From Labrenzia sp. 011 (lineage in GTDB: Bacteria; Pseudomonadota; Alphaproteobacteria; Rhizobiales; Stappiaceae), in NCBI RefSeq assembly GCF_003075075.1, contig NZ_QCYM01000020.1:1-64000 (forward strand): a DNA stretch of 64,000 nt. Reading direction: 5' to 3'. The notes beneath the pieces are model-generated. The model did no database searches and had not been told where the DNA came from. It worked only from the letters and a program-made list of their open reading frames with translations. The translations under genes and the position numbers were made by a program. Positions 35,144 to 43,719 of this stretch are shown piece after piece. Each line of letters begins with the position of its first letter. Position 1 is the stretch's first letter.

Positions 35144-37579
35144 TCAGGCCGCGGCCACTTCCGACAGGAACTGCTCGACCTCGTGTTTCAGTTCGTCGGT
35201 CTTGACCGTGAGTTCGCCGGAGGCGGACAGAACCATGTCGGCGGAGGACGATGTCTGGTCGACGGCCTGGGACAACTGGCTCATGGAGGTGGAAACCGCG
35301 CCAGTCCCCTCAGCCGCGCGCTGAACGTTCTGGGAGATCTCCGCGGTGGCGGCACCCTGTTGTTCGACGGCGGAAGCGATTGCCGTGGTGTAGCTGTTGA
35401 CCTCGGTCATGGTCTCGGCGATCTCGCCGATCGCAACGACCGATTCCTTCGTCGCGTTCTGGATCTCGGTGATCTGCGAGCTGATTTCCTCGGTTGCCTT
35501 GGAGGTCTGGGTTGCCAGTTCCTTGACTTCCGCGGCAACGACCGCAAAGCCCTTGCCCGCTTCGCCGGCCCGCGCCGCCTCGATGGTCGCATTCAGCGCC
35601 AGGAGGTTGGTCTGTTCGGCAATCGCCTGAATGAGCGTTACGACTTCACCGATCTTGGTGGCCGCTTCCGCAAGACCTTCCACCTTCTGGTTGGTGATCC
35701 GCGTGCCGGTGGTTGCCCGGTCGACGATCTCGGTGGTCTGGGCCACCTGACGCGAGATCTCGCCGATCGAGGCCGCCAGCTCTTCCGCCGCGCTCGCGAC
35801 AGTCTGGACGTTCTGGGTCGTCTCGTTCGAGCTTTCCTGGGTTTCGTTGGCATATCCGGCGCTGTCGCGGGCGATTTCCGTCAGTGCCCGCGCGGTCGAG
35901 TCCAGTCCGCCGGCGGTCAGTTCCACCGATCCCAGGGCTTCCTCGGCCGTTGCGCGGAACGACTGGATCAGTCCGTCAATCCGCTGCTGGCGTTCCAGGC
36001 GTGCCGCTTCCTCGCGGGTGCTCTGTTCCTGCAGTTGCGCCCGTTCGACGGCATTGTCGCGGAACACCTGAACCGTGCGGCTCATTTCGCCGATTTCGTC
36101 GCCCCGGTCGATTCCAGGTATTGCAACTTCATTGTCGCCGTTGGCCAGCCGGTCCATCACGCCGGTGATGGTCCGGATCGGGCGGGTGATGGCAAGGTTC
36201 AGGACGACCGCAAGGCCGACGCCACCGGCGATGGCCAGCAGGATCGTGGTGACGATCTGCATTTCCGCAGACGCGGCAGCGGAGGAGGCCGCAGCCGACT
36301 GGGAGGCCGAAATGGCGGCGATCTCGTCATTCACCTGACCGGTCAGCGCATCAAGCTGCTGGCGTTTGGCCTGCAGGTCGGCCTGGGCCGTCAGCATTTC
36401 CTTGAAGGCCCGGTCGAAAGTGGCGACCGACACGGGAATTTCGTTGATGGCATCCGCCGTGGACGGCAGAACCTTCGCGTAGGACACCAACTCCTCTTCC
36501 AGAGCGGCCAGAGCCGCGATCTGGGCTTCGGCGGGCGCGGGGTCATCCAGTCCGAACTGGCCGAAGAGATTGAGGGTTTCCTTTTGTGCCTTGAGCGCGA
36601 ACTCCTTCAGCATTTCCGCCTTTTCGGCGATCCCGCGGATACTGGCGAGGCGAGTGTTCGCGGTCAGGGCGGTGGCCTTGGATTCGCTCACGGCCGTATT
36701 GGCCTGCATGCGGATGTCGCGCGCGATTTCCATCATCGCATCGATGGAGGTGCCGACTGCGGTCCTGGCCTCGTAGGCCTCCGCGAATCCGAGGTCCTCG
36801 GAAAGCTTGGCGATTGCCTTGTGCAGCTTGTTGGCCTGTCCGGACAGCTTGGAAACAGACTTGCCCTGGATGCCCTCGATCTGGCGGTAGCGCATTTCCC
36901 TGGTCTGGGCGACCAGGTCTTCCGCCGTGCTCAGGGCCGCGGCATGGGCTTCGCCTTCCAGCGAGCCGCTGCCCTTCAGATAGGCGAGCTGAATGGATCC
37001 GACGGCTTCCTGGAGCTCGAAGACGCCACGCTGCATGGTGTTCGCGTCATCGAGGGTGCCATTTGCGGTGAAGACCTCGGCGCTGACCTTCTTTTCCTCG
37101 GCCAGAACCGCGTCCGAGATGGACGAGGCGAGCGTCTCGAGATTTTCGGCGCTTTCCTGCAGCATGGCAAGACGATCCGCCTGCTGCTGGGTCTGGGTGA
37201 CGACCTGACCGAAGGTTGCGGAGAACTGGCGGACGGCATCCAGGGCCCGTTCGACCTGCGACTGGGCCACATCGTCATTCGAGACGTCGTGGCTCAGCTC
37301 TTCCAGGGTGCCGTTGAGGCGATCGATCTCCTGCTGGACGGCAACGTCGAGTTCAGGCGTGGGATTGTTGAGGTATTCCTCGCGTTTCAGCGATGTCCTC
37401 TGAACCTGATTGGCCACTTTGGCCGAATGGTCCGCGACGACAAAAAGCGACGACAGGTTGTGGACCGCCAGGAAACCGACGCCGCCGACAACAGCTGTCA
37501 GAAGCAAGATCGCGAAAAATCCGCCACCGACCTTGAAGCCGAACTTCAGGTCCACCAGTAACTTCATAAAACGTTGCAT
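35144..37579 (-). CDS. Methyl-accepting chemotaxis protein with a large helical sensor domain and HAMP
   Basis: An 811-aa transducer. After a short basic start ([17 protein letters not shown]) comes TM1 ([18 protein letters not shown]), a periplasmic domain of about 340 residues that is almost entirely helical (helical bimodular-like), TM2 ([23 protein letters not shown]), a HAMP domain ([24 protein letters not shown]), a coiled coil, and the signalling domain with [25 protein letters not shown], ending [10 protein letters not shown]. The ligand is not known. The ATG at 37577-37579 after GGGGA was chosen; 37567 is an alternative. It is monocistronic with its own terminator. Confidence 0.92.
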   Translation of the reverse strand: MQRFMKLLVDLKFGFKVGGGFFAILLLTAVVGGVGFLAVHNLSSLFVVADHSAKVANQVQRTSLKREEYLNNPTPELDVAVQQEIDRLNGTLEELSHDVSNDDVAQSQVERALDAVRQFSATFGQVVTQTQQQADRLAMLQESAENLETLASSISDAVLAEEKKVSAEVFTANGTLDDANTMQRGVFELQEAVGSIQLAYLKGSGSLEGEAHAAALSTAEDLVAQTREMRYRQIEGIQGKSVSKLSGQANKLHKAIAKLSEDLGFAEAYEARTAVGTSIDAMMEIARDIRMQANTAVSESKATALTANTRLASIRGIAEKAEMLKEFALKAQKETLNLFGQFGLDDPAPAEAQIAALAALEEELVSYAKVLPSTADAINEIPVSVATFDRAFKEMLTAQADLQAKRQQLDALTGQVNDEIAAISASQSAAASSAAASAEMQIVTTILLAIAGGVGLAVVLNLAITRPIRTITGVMDRLANGDNEVAIPGIDRGDEIGEMSRTVQVFRDNAVERAQLQEQSTREEAARLERQQRIDGLIQSFRATAEEALGSVELTAGGLDSTARALTEIARDSAGYANETQESSNETTQNVQTVASAAEELAASIGEISRQVAQTTEIVDRATTGTRITNQKVEGLAEAATKIGEVVTLIQAIAEQTNLLALNATIEAARAGEAGKGFAVVAAEVKELATQTSKATEEISSQITEIQNATKESVVAIGEIAETMTEVNSYTTAIASAVEQQGAATAEISQNVQRAAEGTGAVSTSMSQLSQAVDQTSSSADMVLSASGELTVKTDELKHEVEQFLSEVAAA

Positions 37580-37748
37580 TTCGTCCCCACAGCGCCAAAA
37601 CAACAGCCTCGATGTTGCCGGACTATCGCGCGGGTCGATGAATATTGGGTAAATTACCTAAGACGTGTCGCCAACTTTTTATAAACCGGCCCTGTCAATA
37701 CTTCCGGCCTCCTGTCCTGCGCAGGCAATGCCGAATTGCATCGCAGGC

Positions 37749-38507
37749 CTAAATGTGCTGCCCGCCATTGATGTGTATTTCCGCACCTGTCACGTAGGAC
37801 GACCTGTCCGAACACAGGTAGTAGATCGTGTCGGCGACTTCCGAAGGCTGACCCAGGCGGCGCAGTGGGATGTCGTCGATCATTTTCTCCGTGCCGGGGG
37901 ACAGGATCGACGTGTCGATCTCGCCCGGTGCGATCGCATTGACGCGGATACCATGAGGGCCGAAATCGGCTGCCATTTCACGCGAGAGCGATGCAAGGGC
38001 GGCCTTCGATGTGGCATAGGCGGTGCCCGCAAAGGGGTGAACCCGCATGCCGGCGATGGAGGTCACGTTGACCACCGAGCCCTTGGCGTTTTTCAGTTCC
38101 TTGAACAGGCCCCGTCCCAGAAGTATCGGGGCGAAAAAGTTGACCTGGAAGACTGTCCTCCACTCATGCATGGGCGTGTTGAGGGAGTTGAGGCGTTCGC
38201 CTTCGGGCCCTTTCGGGCTGATGCCGGCATTGTTGACCAGCGCATTCAGCCGGGACCCGTTGGCCTCCAGCCGCGTGCGGATTTCCTGAACGGCGAACCC
38301 GAGATTTTCCGGATCGGAAAGATCGACCTGAATATGATCCTCCGGGCCCATGGGCCAGGGGCATTTGTCCGAAAACGCGTATCGGGAACAGGTGATCACG
38401 CGCCAGCCTTCTGCGGAAAACCGCTTTACGGTCGCATGGCCTATGCCGCGGCTTGCACCTGTCAGCACAAGGGTGGGACGATCATCCTGGGAGGCCTTGC
38501 CGGTCAT
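37749..38507 (-). CDS. Short-chain dehydrogenase/reductase
   Basis: A 252-aa classical SDR. It shows the NAD(P) loop TGASRGIG (residues about 17-24), ALVNNAGISPKGPEG (NNAG), the serine in VVNVTSIAGMRV, the catalytic YATSKAAL and the C-terminal RLGQPSEVADTIYYLCSDRSSYVTGAEIHINGGQHI. The ATG is at 38505-38507 with AAGGAT upstream; the frame stays open far into the bfr gene on the other strand, which is a shadow. The substrate is unknown. It is divergent from bfd. Confidence 0.9.
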   Translation of the reverse strand: MTGKASQDDRPTLVLTGASRGIGHATVKRFSAEGWRVITCSRYAFSDKCPWPMGPEDHIQVDLSDPENLGFAVQEIRTRLEANGSRLNALVNNAGISPKGPEGERLNSLNTPMHEWRTVFQVNFFAPILLGRGLFKELKNAKGSVVNVTSIAGMRVHPFAGTAYATSKAALASLSREMAADFGPHGIRVNAIAPGEIDTSILSPGTEKMIDDIPLRRLGQPSEVADTIYYLCSDRSSYVTGAEIHINGGQHI

Positions 38508-38636
38508 TTCAGATCCTTGCTGGCGTATCCGGGTGGATACGGAAAAAGTTGACTCGGATAGTAGAGTTTCGTTATTGCGCACGAATTCCAGTACGCCAAT
38601 ATGTCCGAATGAAAGGGACGCGGTCCGGAACCTGCG

Positions 38637-38879
38637 ATGATTATATGCTCCTGCAACGTTCTGTCTGACAAGCAGCTTCGCGAAGCGGCGGAAGAAATGC
38701 GCGCGGACCCCAACGGTAAACTGCCGACGCCGGGCGCCGTGTTCCGGCATCTGGGATGCCGTCCGAGATGCGGCGGCTGTTTTCCGGCGGTCATTGACAT
38801 CATTCACCAAAAGGCGTCTGAAGAAGCAAGCGAAAAGGAACCGCTGACCGAGCCGGTCAAGCGGTCTGTCAAACGATAG
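38637..38879 (+). CDS. bfd: Bacterioferritin-associated ferredoxin
   Basis: An 80-aa [2Fe-2S] protein. The cluster cysteines are C4 and C6 (MIICSCN) and the CRPRCGGC group around residues 41-48, the Bfd pattern CxC...CxxxCxxC (one extra residue against the usual spacing may be misjudged by eye). Bfd gives electrons to bacterioferritin so that stored Fe(III) leaves as Fe(II). It lies 15 bp before bfr on the same strand, which supports the role. The C-terminal tail is long and highly charged (ASEEASEKEPLTEPVKRSVKR). No clear Irr or Fur box was seen upstream. Confidence 0.92.
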   Translation: MIICSCNVLSDKQLREAAEEMRADPNGKLPTPGAVFRHLGCRPRCGGCFPAVIDIIHQKASEEASEKEPLTEPVKRSVKR

Positions 38880-38894
38880 ATTGAAGAGGGCCAA

Positions 38895-39380
38895 ATGAAG
38901 GGCGAACCGCGCGTAATCGACTATCTCAACAAGGCCCTTCGCCACGAGCTGACTGCCGTCAACCAGTACTGGCTGCATTCCAGACTGCTGGCGGACTGGG
39001 GATTTGGCAAACTGGCGGACAAGGAACTTGAGGAGTCCGCCGAAGAGCGCCAGCATGCGCAGGATCTCATGGACCGGATCATCTTTCTGGAGGGCCTGCC
39101 CAACCTGCAGATCCTGGACCCGATGCGAATCGGCCAGTCGGTCAAGGAATGCCTGGAAGGGGATCTCGCGGCCGAATATGTGGCCCGGTCCCTCTATCAC
39201 GAGGCGCGCGAGGTCTGCCGCGAGCTTGGCGACTACGTCTCCATGCAGCTCTTCGAACAACTGCTGAGCGACGAAGAAAGCCATATCGACTTTCTCGAGA
39301 GCGAACTCGGCCTGATCGAACGGATCGGCATCGACAGATATTCTCTTCTTCAGGCCAAATCCGCCGACGCGGCGGAATAG
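38895..39380 (+). CDS. bfr: Bacterioferritin lacking the canonical heme-ligand methionine
   Basis: A 161-aa ferritin-like iron-storage subunit. The diiron ferroxidase residues are in place: E18 ([10 protein letters not shown]), E51 and H54, plus the downstream E of [12 protein letters not shown] and the E/H of [10 protein letters not shown]. The heme-ligand position, Met52 in E. coli Bfr (ESIDEMKHA), reads ESAEERQHA here, so R52 replaces Met. Heme would normally sit between two subunits held by this Met. The protein may be heme-free, or may pair with another Bfr subunit elsewhere. It follows bfd directly. Confidence 0.93.
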   Translation: MKGEPRVIDYLNKALRHELTAVNQYWLHSRLLADWGFGKLADKELEESAEERQHAQDLMDRIIFLEGLPNLQILDPMRIGQSVKECLEGDLAAEYVARSLYHEAREVCRELGDYVSMQLFEQLLSDEESHIDFLESELGLIERIGIDRYSLLQAKSADAAE

Positions 39381-40051
39381 GTCCGGCCCTTGCGGGCCGC
39401 CTTTTCAAGCCGGTGAACCTGCCCGCCGGCCGCCAGGCCGTCTTCCTCGTCGTGGGTAACCAGCAGGACGGGCAGTCCCTTTTTCCGCGCCAGGGCGAAC
39501 ACCAGGTCGCGCACCTCCCCCCGGCGCGTGCGGTCGAGGCTGGAAAAGGGCTCGTCCAGCAAGAGTGCGTGCGGTTCGGCAAGCAGCGTGCGCATCAGTG
39601 CCACGCGCGTCTGCTGTCCGCCGGACAGCGTTGCCGGATCCCGCGCGCCGAAACCGGCAAGTCCGACATCGGCCAGCGCGCGCTCGGCCAGATCGCGCCG
39701 TTCCTGCCGTCGCCTGCATGTTGAAGGCAGGGCGAACATCAGGTTCTGCAGAACGGACATATGCGGAAAGAGCAGGGGAGACTGGAACATCAATCCGATG
39801 TGCCGCTCCTGGGCAGGCAGAAGCGTCAGGTCCCGTCCGTTCAGGATCACCCGGCCCTGCGCCCGGAAGTCCGGTTTCAGGAACCCGGCGATGAAGTCCA
39901 GCAGGCTGGATTTCCCGCTGCCGCTTTCCCCCATGATCGTCAGCACCGAACCCGGCAGGATCCGGCAATCGATGTCGAGCAGTGGCTGGCCGTCGAGGCG
40001 GAGGACGATGTGGTCGAGGACCAGTCCGGATGTGCGGGAGGAAGAAACCAT
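39350..40051 (-). CDS. ynjD: ABC transporter ATP-binding protein (YnjD type)
   Basis: A 233-aa ATPase with Walker [11 protein letters not shown]-loop [12 protein letters not shown], signature [16 protein letters not shown], Walker [12 protein letters not shown] and the switch His in LVTHDEEDG. It resembles the ThiQ/YnjD group. It is the last gene of a substrate-binding protein - double permease - ATPase set, in the same order as E. coli ynjBCD. Its C-terminus overlaps the 3' end of bfr on the other strand by about 30 bp (convergent genes). The substrate of the Ynj system is not known. Confidence 0.88.
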   Translation of the reverse strand: MVSSSRTSGLVLDHIVLRLDGQPLLDIDCRILPGSVLTIMGESGSGKSSLLDFIAGFLKPDFRAQGRVILNGRDLTLLPAQERHIGLMFQSPLLFPHMSVLQNLMFALPSTCRRRQERRDLAERALADVGLAGFGARDPATLSGGQQTRVALMRTLLAEPHALLLDEPFSSLDRTRRGEVRDLVFALARKKGLPVLLVTHDEEDGLAAGGQVHRLEKAARKGRTYSAASADLA

Positions 40052-40060
40052 GTCCGGGCG

Positions 40061-41752
40061 TTACCTTTCCAGGCGCATGGCGGCGCGGTTCCTGAAGGCC
40101 AGGGCCGGAACCAGCGCGGCCAGAGTGAACCCGGCGAGCGGGACGGCCAGTTGAAGGAGGGCGTAAAGGGCGGCGATCTGCCGGTTCCCGCCGCTTGCAA
40201 GAGCGACGCTTTCCGTCGTGACGGTCACGACCCGCCCCGCGCCGATCATCAGCGTGGGCAGGTACTGTCCGGTGGAAACGGCGGCAGCCACGGCGAAGGT
40301 GACCAGAACCGGCCGCAGCAGCAGTGGCAGCTGGACCCGGAAGAAGACCCGTGCCCGGGAGGCGCCGAGAGAACTGGCGGCCTTGGCATAGCGCGGGTCG
40401 AGCCGGTTCCAGGGATCGCTCAGGGCCAGGAATGCATAGGGAAAGACGAAGATCAGATGGGCCAGCAGCACGCCCGTCAGCGTACCGCTCAGCCCGGCAA
40501 TCAGAAAGAACATCTGCAGGCCGAACAGAAAGCCGATCTGGGGCAGCAGGAGGGGCAGGAAGATCAGCACCTTCAGCCGGCCGGTCTCGCGCCTCCCGCG
40601 CGCTTCCAGCAGCCAGAGTGCAAGGCCGGTTGCGACCGTGGCGGCGCCGCAGGCAATGATCAGCGTCACTCCGAGGCTCGGACCGCCCGCCCAGAGGGCG
40701 TCGAGCATGCGCTCCAGGCTCCATGCCTGGGGCAGGGCGGCGGGGAACCACCACGACCGGGCCAGCGACCACACGCCCAGCAGCGCCATGGAAAGGCTCA
40801 TGACGGCGAGGATCGTGAGCATCGGCAGGAGAGCGGAGATACGGGCTCCTGCCTCGCGCCCGTGGCGGTGGCCGTTGGCCAGGCGCGGCCGCAGGCAGGC
40901 CCCGGCGAGGGCTTCCAGCAGCAGATAGGCCAGCAGTGCGCCGCTGCTGACCAGAAGCTGCAGCAGCGCACCGGCCGAAGCCATGAGGCGCAGGGACAGA
41001 TTCGGATCGTTCATCCAGCCGACCAGTCGCGGCGCAAGGGGTTGCGGCGTTGTCGGCCCCAGGATCACGGCCACATCGACAACCGATGTGGCATAGGCGA
41101 TCACCGCCAGGACCGGCAGGCGGATCAGCGGATAGATCTGCGGCAGGACAATCTTGAAGAAGGTGGCCATCCGGCCGTAGCCGAGGCTGGCGCCGGCCTT
41201 GAGATACTCCTGGACATGGGGTCTGTTCAGCGCGGCCAGCGTCATCAGGAACAGAAACGGCACCTCCTTGGCCACCAGCCCGAATGTCATGGCAAGACCG
41301 AGGGGATCGTGCAGGATCAGAACCTCCGGCGGACGGGTCCAACCCGTCGCCCAGGGCGAGACCAGACGGACCAGAAATCCGGACGGGGCGATCAGGAAGG
41401 CAAGCCCGATGGCTGCGGCCGCATGGGGCACCGACAGGAGCGGCGACAGAAACCGTGTCAGCCGCCGGAAGGTATCCGTTCCGGCCCAGGCAGCCGTGAA
41501 GACCAGCACGATCGTCAGCGAGATGAGGGAGGCGGCAAGGCCCGTGCCGAACCCGAGCGCGGCCGAGGTCGTCAGGCCCGGCATGGAAACCAGCTTCCGG
41601 AAGGGCTCGATCGAGAAGCTGTCGTGGCCAAGGACGGGCAGGTAGCCGAAGGCGGGCAGGACGGTGCCCGCTAGGCCGGCGAGAACCGGCCCGGCCAGCA
41701 GGGTGGTGACAAGGACGGTGGCAACGTCCGGAAGGCCGCCGGCTTTTCCCAC
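40061..41752 (-). CDS. ynjC: ABC transporter double permease (YnjC type)
   Basis: A 563-aa inner-membrane protein formed by two fused binding-protein-dependent permease units of about six helices each. The two coupling (EAA-like) loops are YLKAGASLGYGRMATFFKIVLPQIYPL and YAKAASSLGASRARVFFRVQLPLLLRP. This fusion is typical of the ThiP/YnjC group. The GTG start at 41750-41752 directly follows the stop of the substrate-binding-protein gene (41753-41755), and the ATPase starts nine bases after its own stop. The specificity is unknown. Confidence 0.87.
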   Translation of the reverse strand: MGKAGGLPDVATVLVTTLLAGPVLAGLAGTVLPAFGYLPVLGHDSFSIEPFRKLVSMPGLTTSAALGFGTGLAASLISLTIVLVFTAAWAGTDTFRRLTRFLSPLLSVPHAAAAIGLAFLIAPSGFLVRLVSPWATGWTRPPEVLILHDPLGLAMTFGLVAKEVPFLFLMTLAALNRPHVQEYLKAGASLGYGRMATFFKIVLPQIYPLIRLPVLAVIAYATSVVDVAVILGPTTPQPLAPRLVGWMNDPNLSLRLMASAGALLQLLVSSGALLAYLLLEALAGACLRPRLANGHRHGREAGARISALLPMLTILAVMSLSMALLGVWSLARSWWFPAALPQAWSLERMLDALWAGGPSLGVTLIIACGAATVATGLALWLLEARGRRETGRLKVLIFLPLLLPQIGFLFGLQMFFLIAGLSGTLTGVLLAHLIFVFPYAFLALSDPWNRLDPRYAKAASSLGASRARVFFRVQLPLLLRPVLVTFAVAAAVSTGQYLPTLMIGAGRVVTVTTESVALASGGNRQIAALYALLQLAVPLAGFTLAALVPALAFRNRAAMRLER

Positions 41753-42976
41753 CTATCGCGAACCGTAACGGGCGCTCCAGGCGTCCTCCAGAGCACTGAC
41801 CCAGCTGGGGTGCGGCTCCGGCAGCACCGGCCCGAGATCCTGCGGCGAAAGTGCGGCCGGACCCAGATTCTGTGCCTCGAACAGGGCGCGATCGCTTTCC
41901 GGCAGGGACGCCACATTCAGCACGGTCGGATCCCCCCAGAATTCCGGGTCACGCTTGCGACTCTGGGCCATTGGGGACAGCAGGAAATTCGCGAAGACCT
42001 GCGCGCCCTCCTGGGCGGAGCTGTTGAAGGGGATCGCGACGAAATGCGTGTTGCCGATGGTTCCGCCGTCCGGCACGAAGCTGCGTACGGTCGGCGGCAG
42101 TTCCCCGCTGGCGATCGCGGCGGCGGCGTCGCCCGGATTGAAGGAAAAGGCGATATCCAGTTCTCCGTCCGCCAGCAGGCGGCGCATATGCGCGGCATCC
42201 TTCGGGAAGGCCTTGCCCTGATGCCAGAGCACCGGGTTGAGCGCGTCCAGATAGGCGAACAGCGGTGCCGTGACTGTGGCGAAGGCGGTTTCGTCGACGG
42301 GCCGCGATAGCAGGGCCGGATCCGGAGCGGTGCTGGCCAGGATCTGTTTCAGGAAGGTGGTTCCGTGGAAATTCGGCGGCTGCGGATAGGTGAAGCGGCC
42401 GGGATTGGCCTGCGCGAAGGCAAGCAGCTCCTCCAGCGTCGTCGGCGGCGTTTGCAGCCGGGCGCTGTCATGCATGAAGACCAGCTTGGCCATGCCCCAG
42501 GGACTTTCCTGACCGTCCGTCGGCACCGTGAAGTCGATGGCCACGGTCGGCATGTTCTCCACGTCGACATATTGCCAGTTGGGCAGGGTCTGCGCCCAGC
42601 CGGGTGCGGCCAGCAGGCCGTTTTCCTTCATGGAGGCGAAATTCTCGCCGTTGATCCAGATGAGGTCCACGGCGCCGCCGCTGTCCTTGCCGACCGATTT
42701 TTCGGTCAGGACCTGCGACACCACGCTCGCCGTGTCGCTGACCTTCACATGGACCACGCGCACGCCGTAGTCCCGTTCGACCTCGCGACTGGCCCAGCCG
42801 ATGAAGGCGTTGATGCGCGGCTCGCCGCCCCAGGCATGGAAATAGACGGTCTGGCCCCGCGCGGCATCCAGCGTTGCCTGCCATTCGGCGGTCGGCGCAT
42901 TGTTCTGGGCCACGGCTGCAACGGATGCCAGAAAGGTTGCGAGCAGGCCAAGGCTGACGGCGAGCAATCGAGACAT
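41753..42976 (-). CDS. ynjB: ABC transporter substrate-binding protein (YnjB type)
   Basis: A 407-aa periplasmic protein with a signal peptide (MSRLLAVSLGLLATFLASVAAVAQ) and a type 2 binding-protein fold: TVYFHAWGGEPRINAFIGWASREVERDYGVRVVHVKVSDTASVVSQV, AVDLIWINGENFASMKENGLL, SPWGMAKLVFMHDSA, and DIAFSFNPGDAAAAIASGELP. This matches YnjB-like proteins, which sit near iron/thiamine/putrescine receptors; the ligand is not established. It is the first gene of the ynjBCD-like operon, 133 bp from putR. Confidence 0.87.
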   Translation of the reverse strand: MSRLLAVSLGLLATFLASVAAVAQNNAPTAEWQATLDAARGQTVYFHAWGGEPRINAFIGWASREVERDYGVRVVHVKVSDTASVVSQVLTEKSVGKDSGGAVDLIWINGENFASMKENGLLAAPGWAQTLPNWQYVDVENMPTVAIDFTVPTDGQESPWGMAKLVFMHDSARLQTPPTTLEELLAFAQANPGRFTYPQPPNFHGTTFLKQILASTAPDPALLSRPVDETAFATVTAPLFAYLDALNPVLWHQGKAFPKDAAHMRRLLADGELDIAFSFNPGDAAAAIASGELPPTVRSFVPDGGTIGNTHFVAIPFNSSAQEGAQVFANFLLSPMAQSRKRDPEFWGDPTVLNVASLPESDRALFEAQNLGPAALSPQDLGPVLPEPHPSWVSALEDAWSARYGSR

Positions 42977-43109
42977 GTCTTATCCCCTTCTGTTGGTTTC
43001 CCTGTCCCTCGCGCAGGCGGCATCACACGGTCAAGACAATGCTTTGTGAACGGCGGCACTCTCCGTCTCCGGAGGGCGCAGCGGCTTCATCAAGGGCCGT
43101 TCACCGGCG

Positions 43110-43565
43110 TCACACCGGCAGGATATGGGTGTCCTTGATCTCTTCCATGACCGCGTAGGTATGGGTTTCCCGGACACCGGGAAGCGCCAGCACCACATCC
43201 GACAGGAACGCACGATAGGCTTCCATGTCCTTCACCCGGCTCTTGACCAGATAGTCGAAGCCGCCCGCCACCATGTGGCACTCCAGGATGTCGCTCGAGC
43301 GTTCGACCGCACGCCGGAAGGCATCGAAAATCTCCGGTGACGTCCGCTCCAGCCGGATTTCGACGAACACCAGCAGGCCCCGGTCGACCTTTTTCGGATC
43401 CAGGCTGGCGGAGAAATGCTCGATATAGCCTTCCCGCACCAGCCGTTTCATGCGTTCCGCCGTGGCAGTCGCCGAAAGGTTCACCCGTTCGCAAAGGTCC
43501 GTGTTGGTGATGCGTCCGTCCATCTGCAGAACTCTCAGAATTTTCCGGTCAACCGCATCAAGCAT
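43110..43565 (-). CDS. putR: Lrp/AsnC-family regulator of putA
   Basis: A 151-aa regulator with an N-terminal HTH (LDAVDRKILRVLQMDGRITNTDLCERVNLSATATAERMKRL) and a C-terminal RAM ligand domain (GLLVFVEIRLERTSPEIFDAFRRAV; VAGGFDYLVKSRVKDMEAYRAFL). It is divergent from putA with 154 bp between them, the standard alphaproteobacterial layout in which PutR activates putA when proline is present. An AT-rich, nearly symmetric motif lies between the genes. PutA here has no DNA-binding domain of its own, which fits control by PutR. Confidence 0.92.
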   Translation of the reverse strand: MLDAVDRKILRVLQMDGRITNTDLCERVNLSATATAERMKRLVREGYIEHFSASLDPKKVDRGLLVFVEIRLERTSPEIFDAFRRAVERSSDILECHMVAGGFDYLVKSRVKDMEAYRAFLSDVVLALPGVRETHTYAVMEEIKDTHILPV

Positions 43566-43587
43566 GGTGAAATTCTCTATTAAGATC

Positions 43588-43601
43588 TAATTATATGATT
43601 A
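43588..43601. promoter_or_regulatory. Candidate PutR/Lrp box in the putR-putA divergent region
   Basis: TAATTATATGATTA is close to its own reverse complement (12 of 14 positions) and lies 20-40 bp upstream of putR in a very AT-rich stretch. Lrp-type proteins favour such sites. Binding is an inference. Confidence 0.4.
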
Positions 43602-43719
43602 AATAACCCGATTAGTGATGAAAAAACAGCGAAAACAGGATCTGTAATTCGGGTATTCTGCTTGTCTGTGATGTCCGTGCTCTCCCCGAGCCTCGCCATG
43701 GTGCTGTTTGGAGCTATTC

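Noticed and set aside
38508-38636. Irr or Fur box in front of bfd-bfr
   Set aside because: The region is AT-rich enough to host one, but I found no inverted repeat close to the known motifs.
38508-39284. Extension of the SDR frame to a 511-aa protein
   Set aside because: The added part is antisense to bfd and bfr; the SDR fold begins right at ATG 38507.
39761-41674. A 637-codon plus-strand frame opposite the Ynj permease
   Set aside because: It is an extreme Gln/Arg/Gly-rich shadow of a membrane-protein gene.
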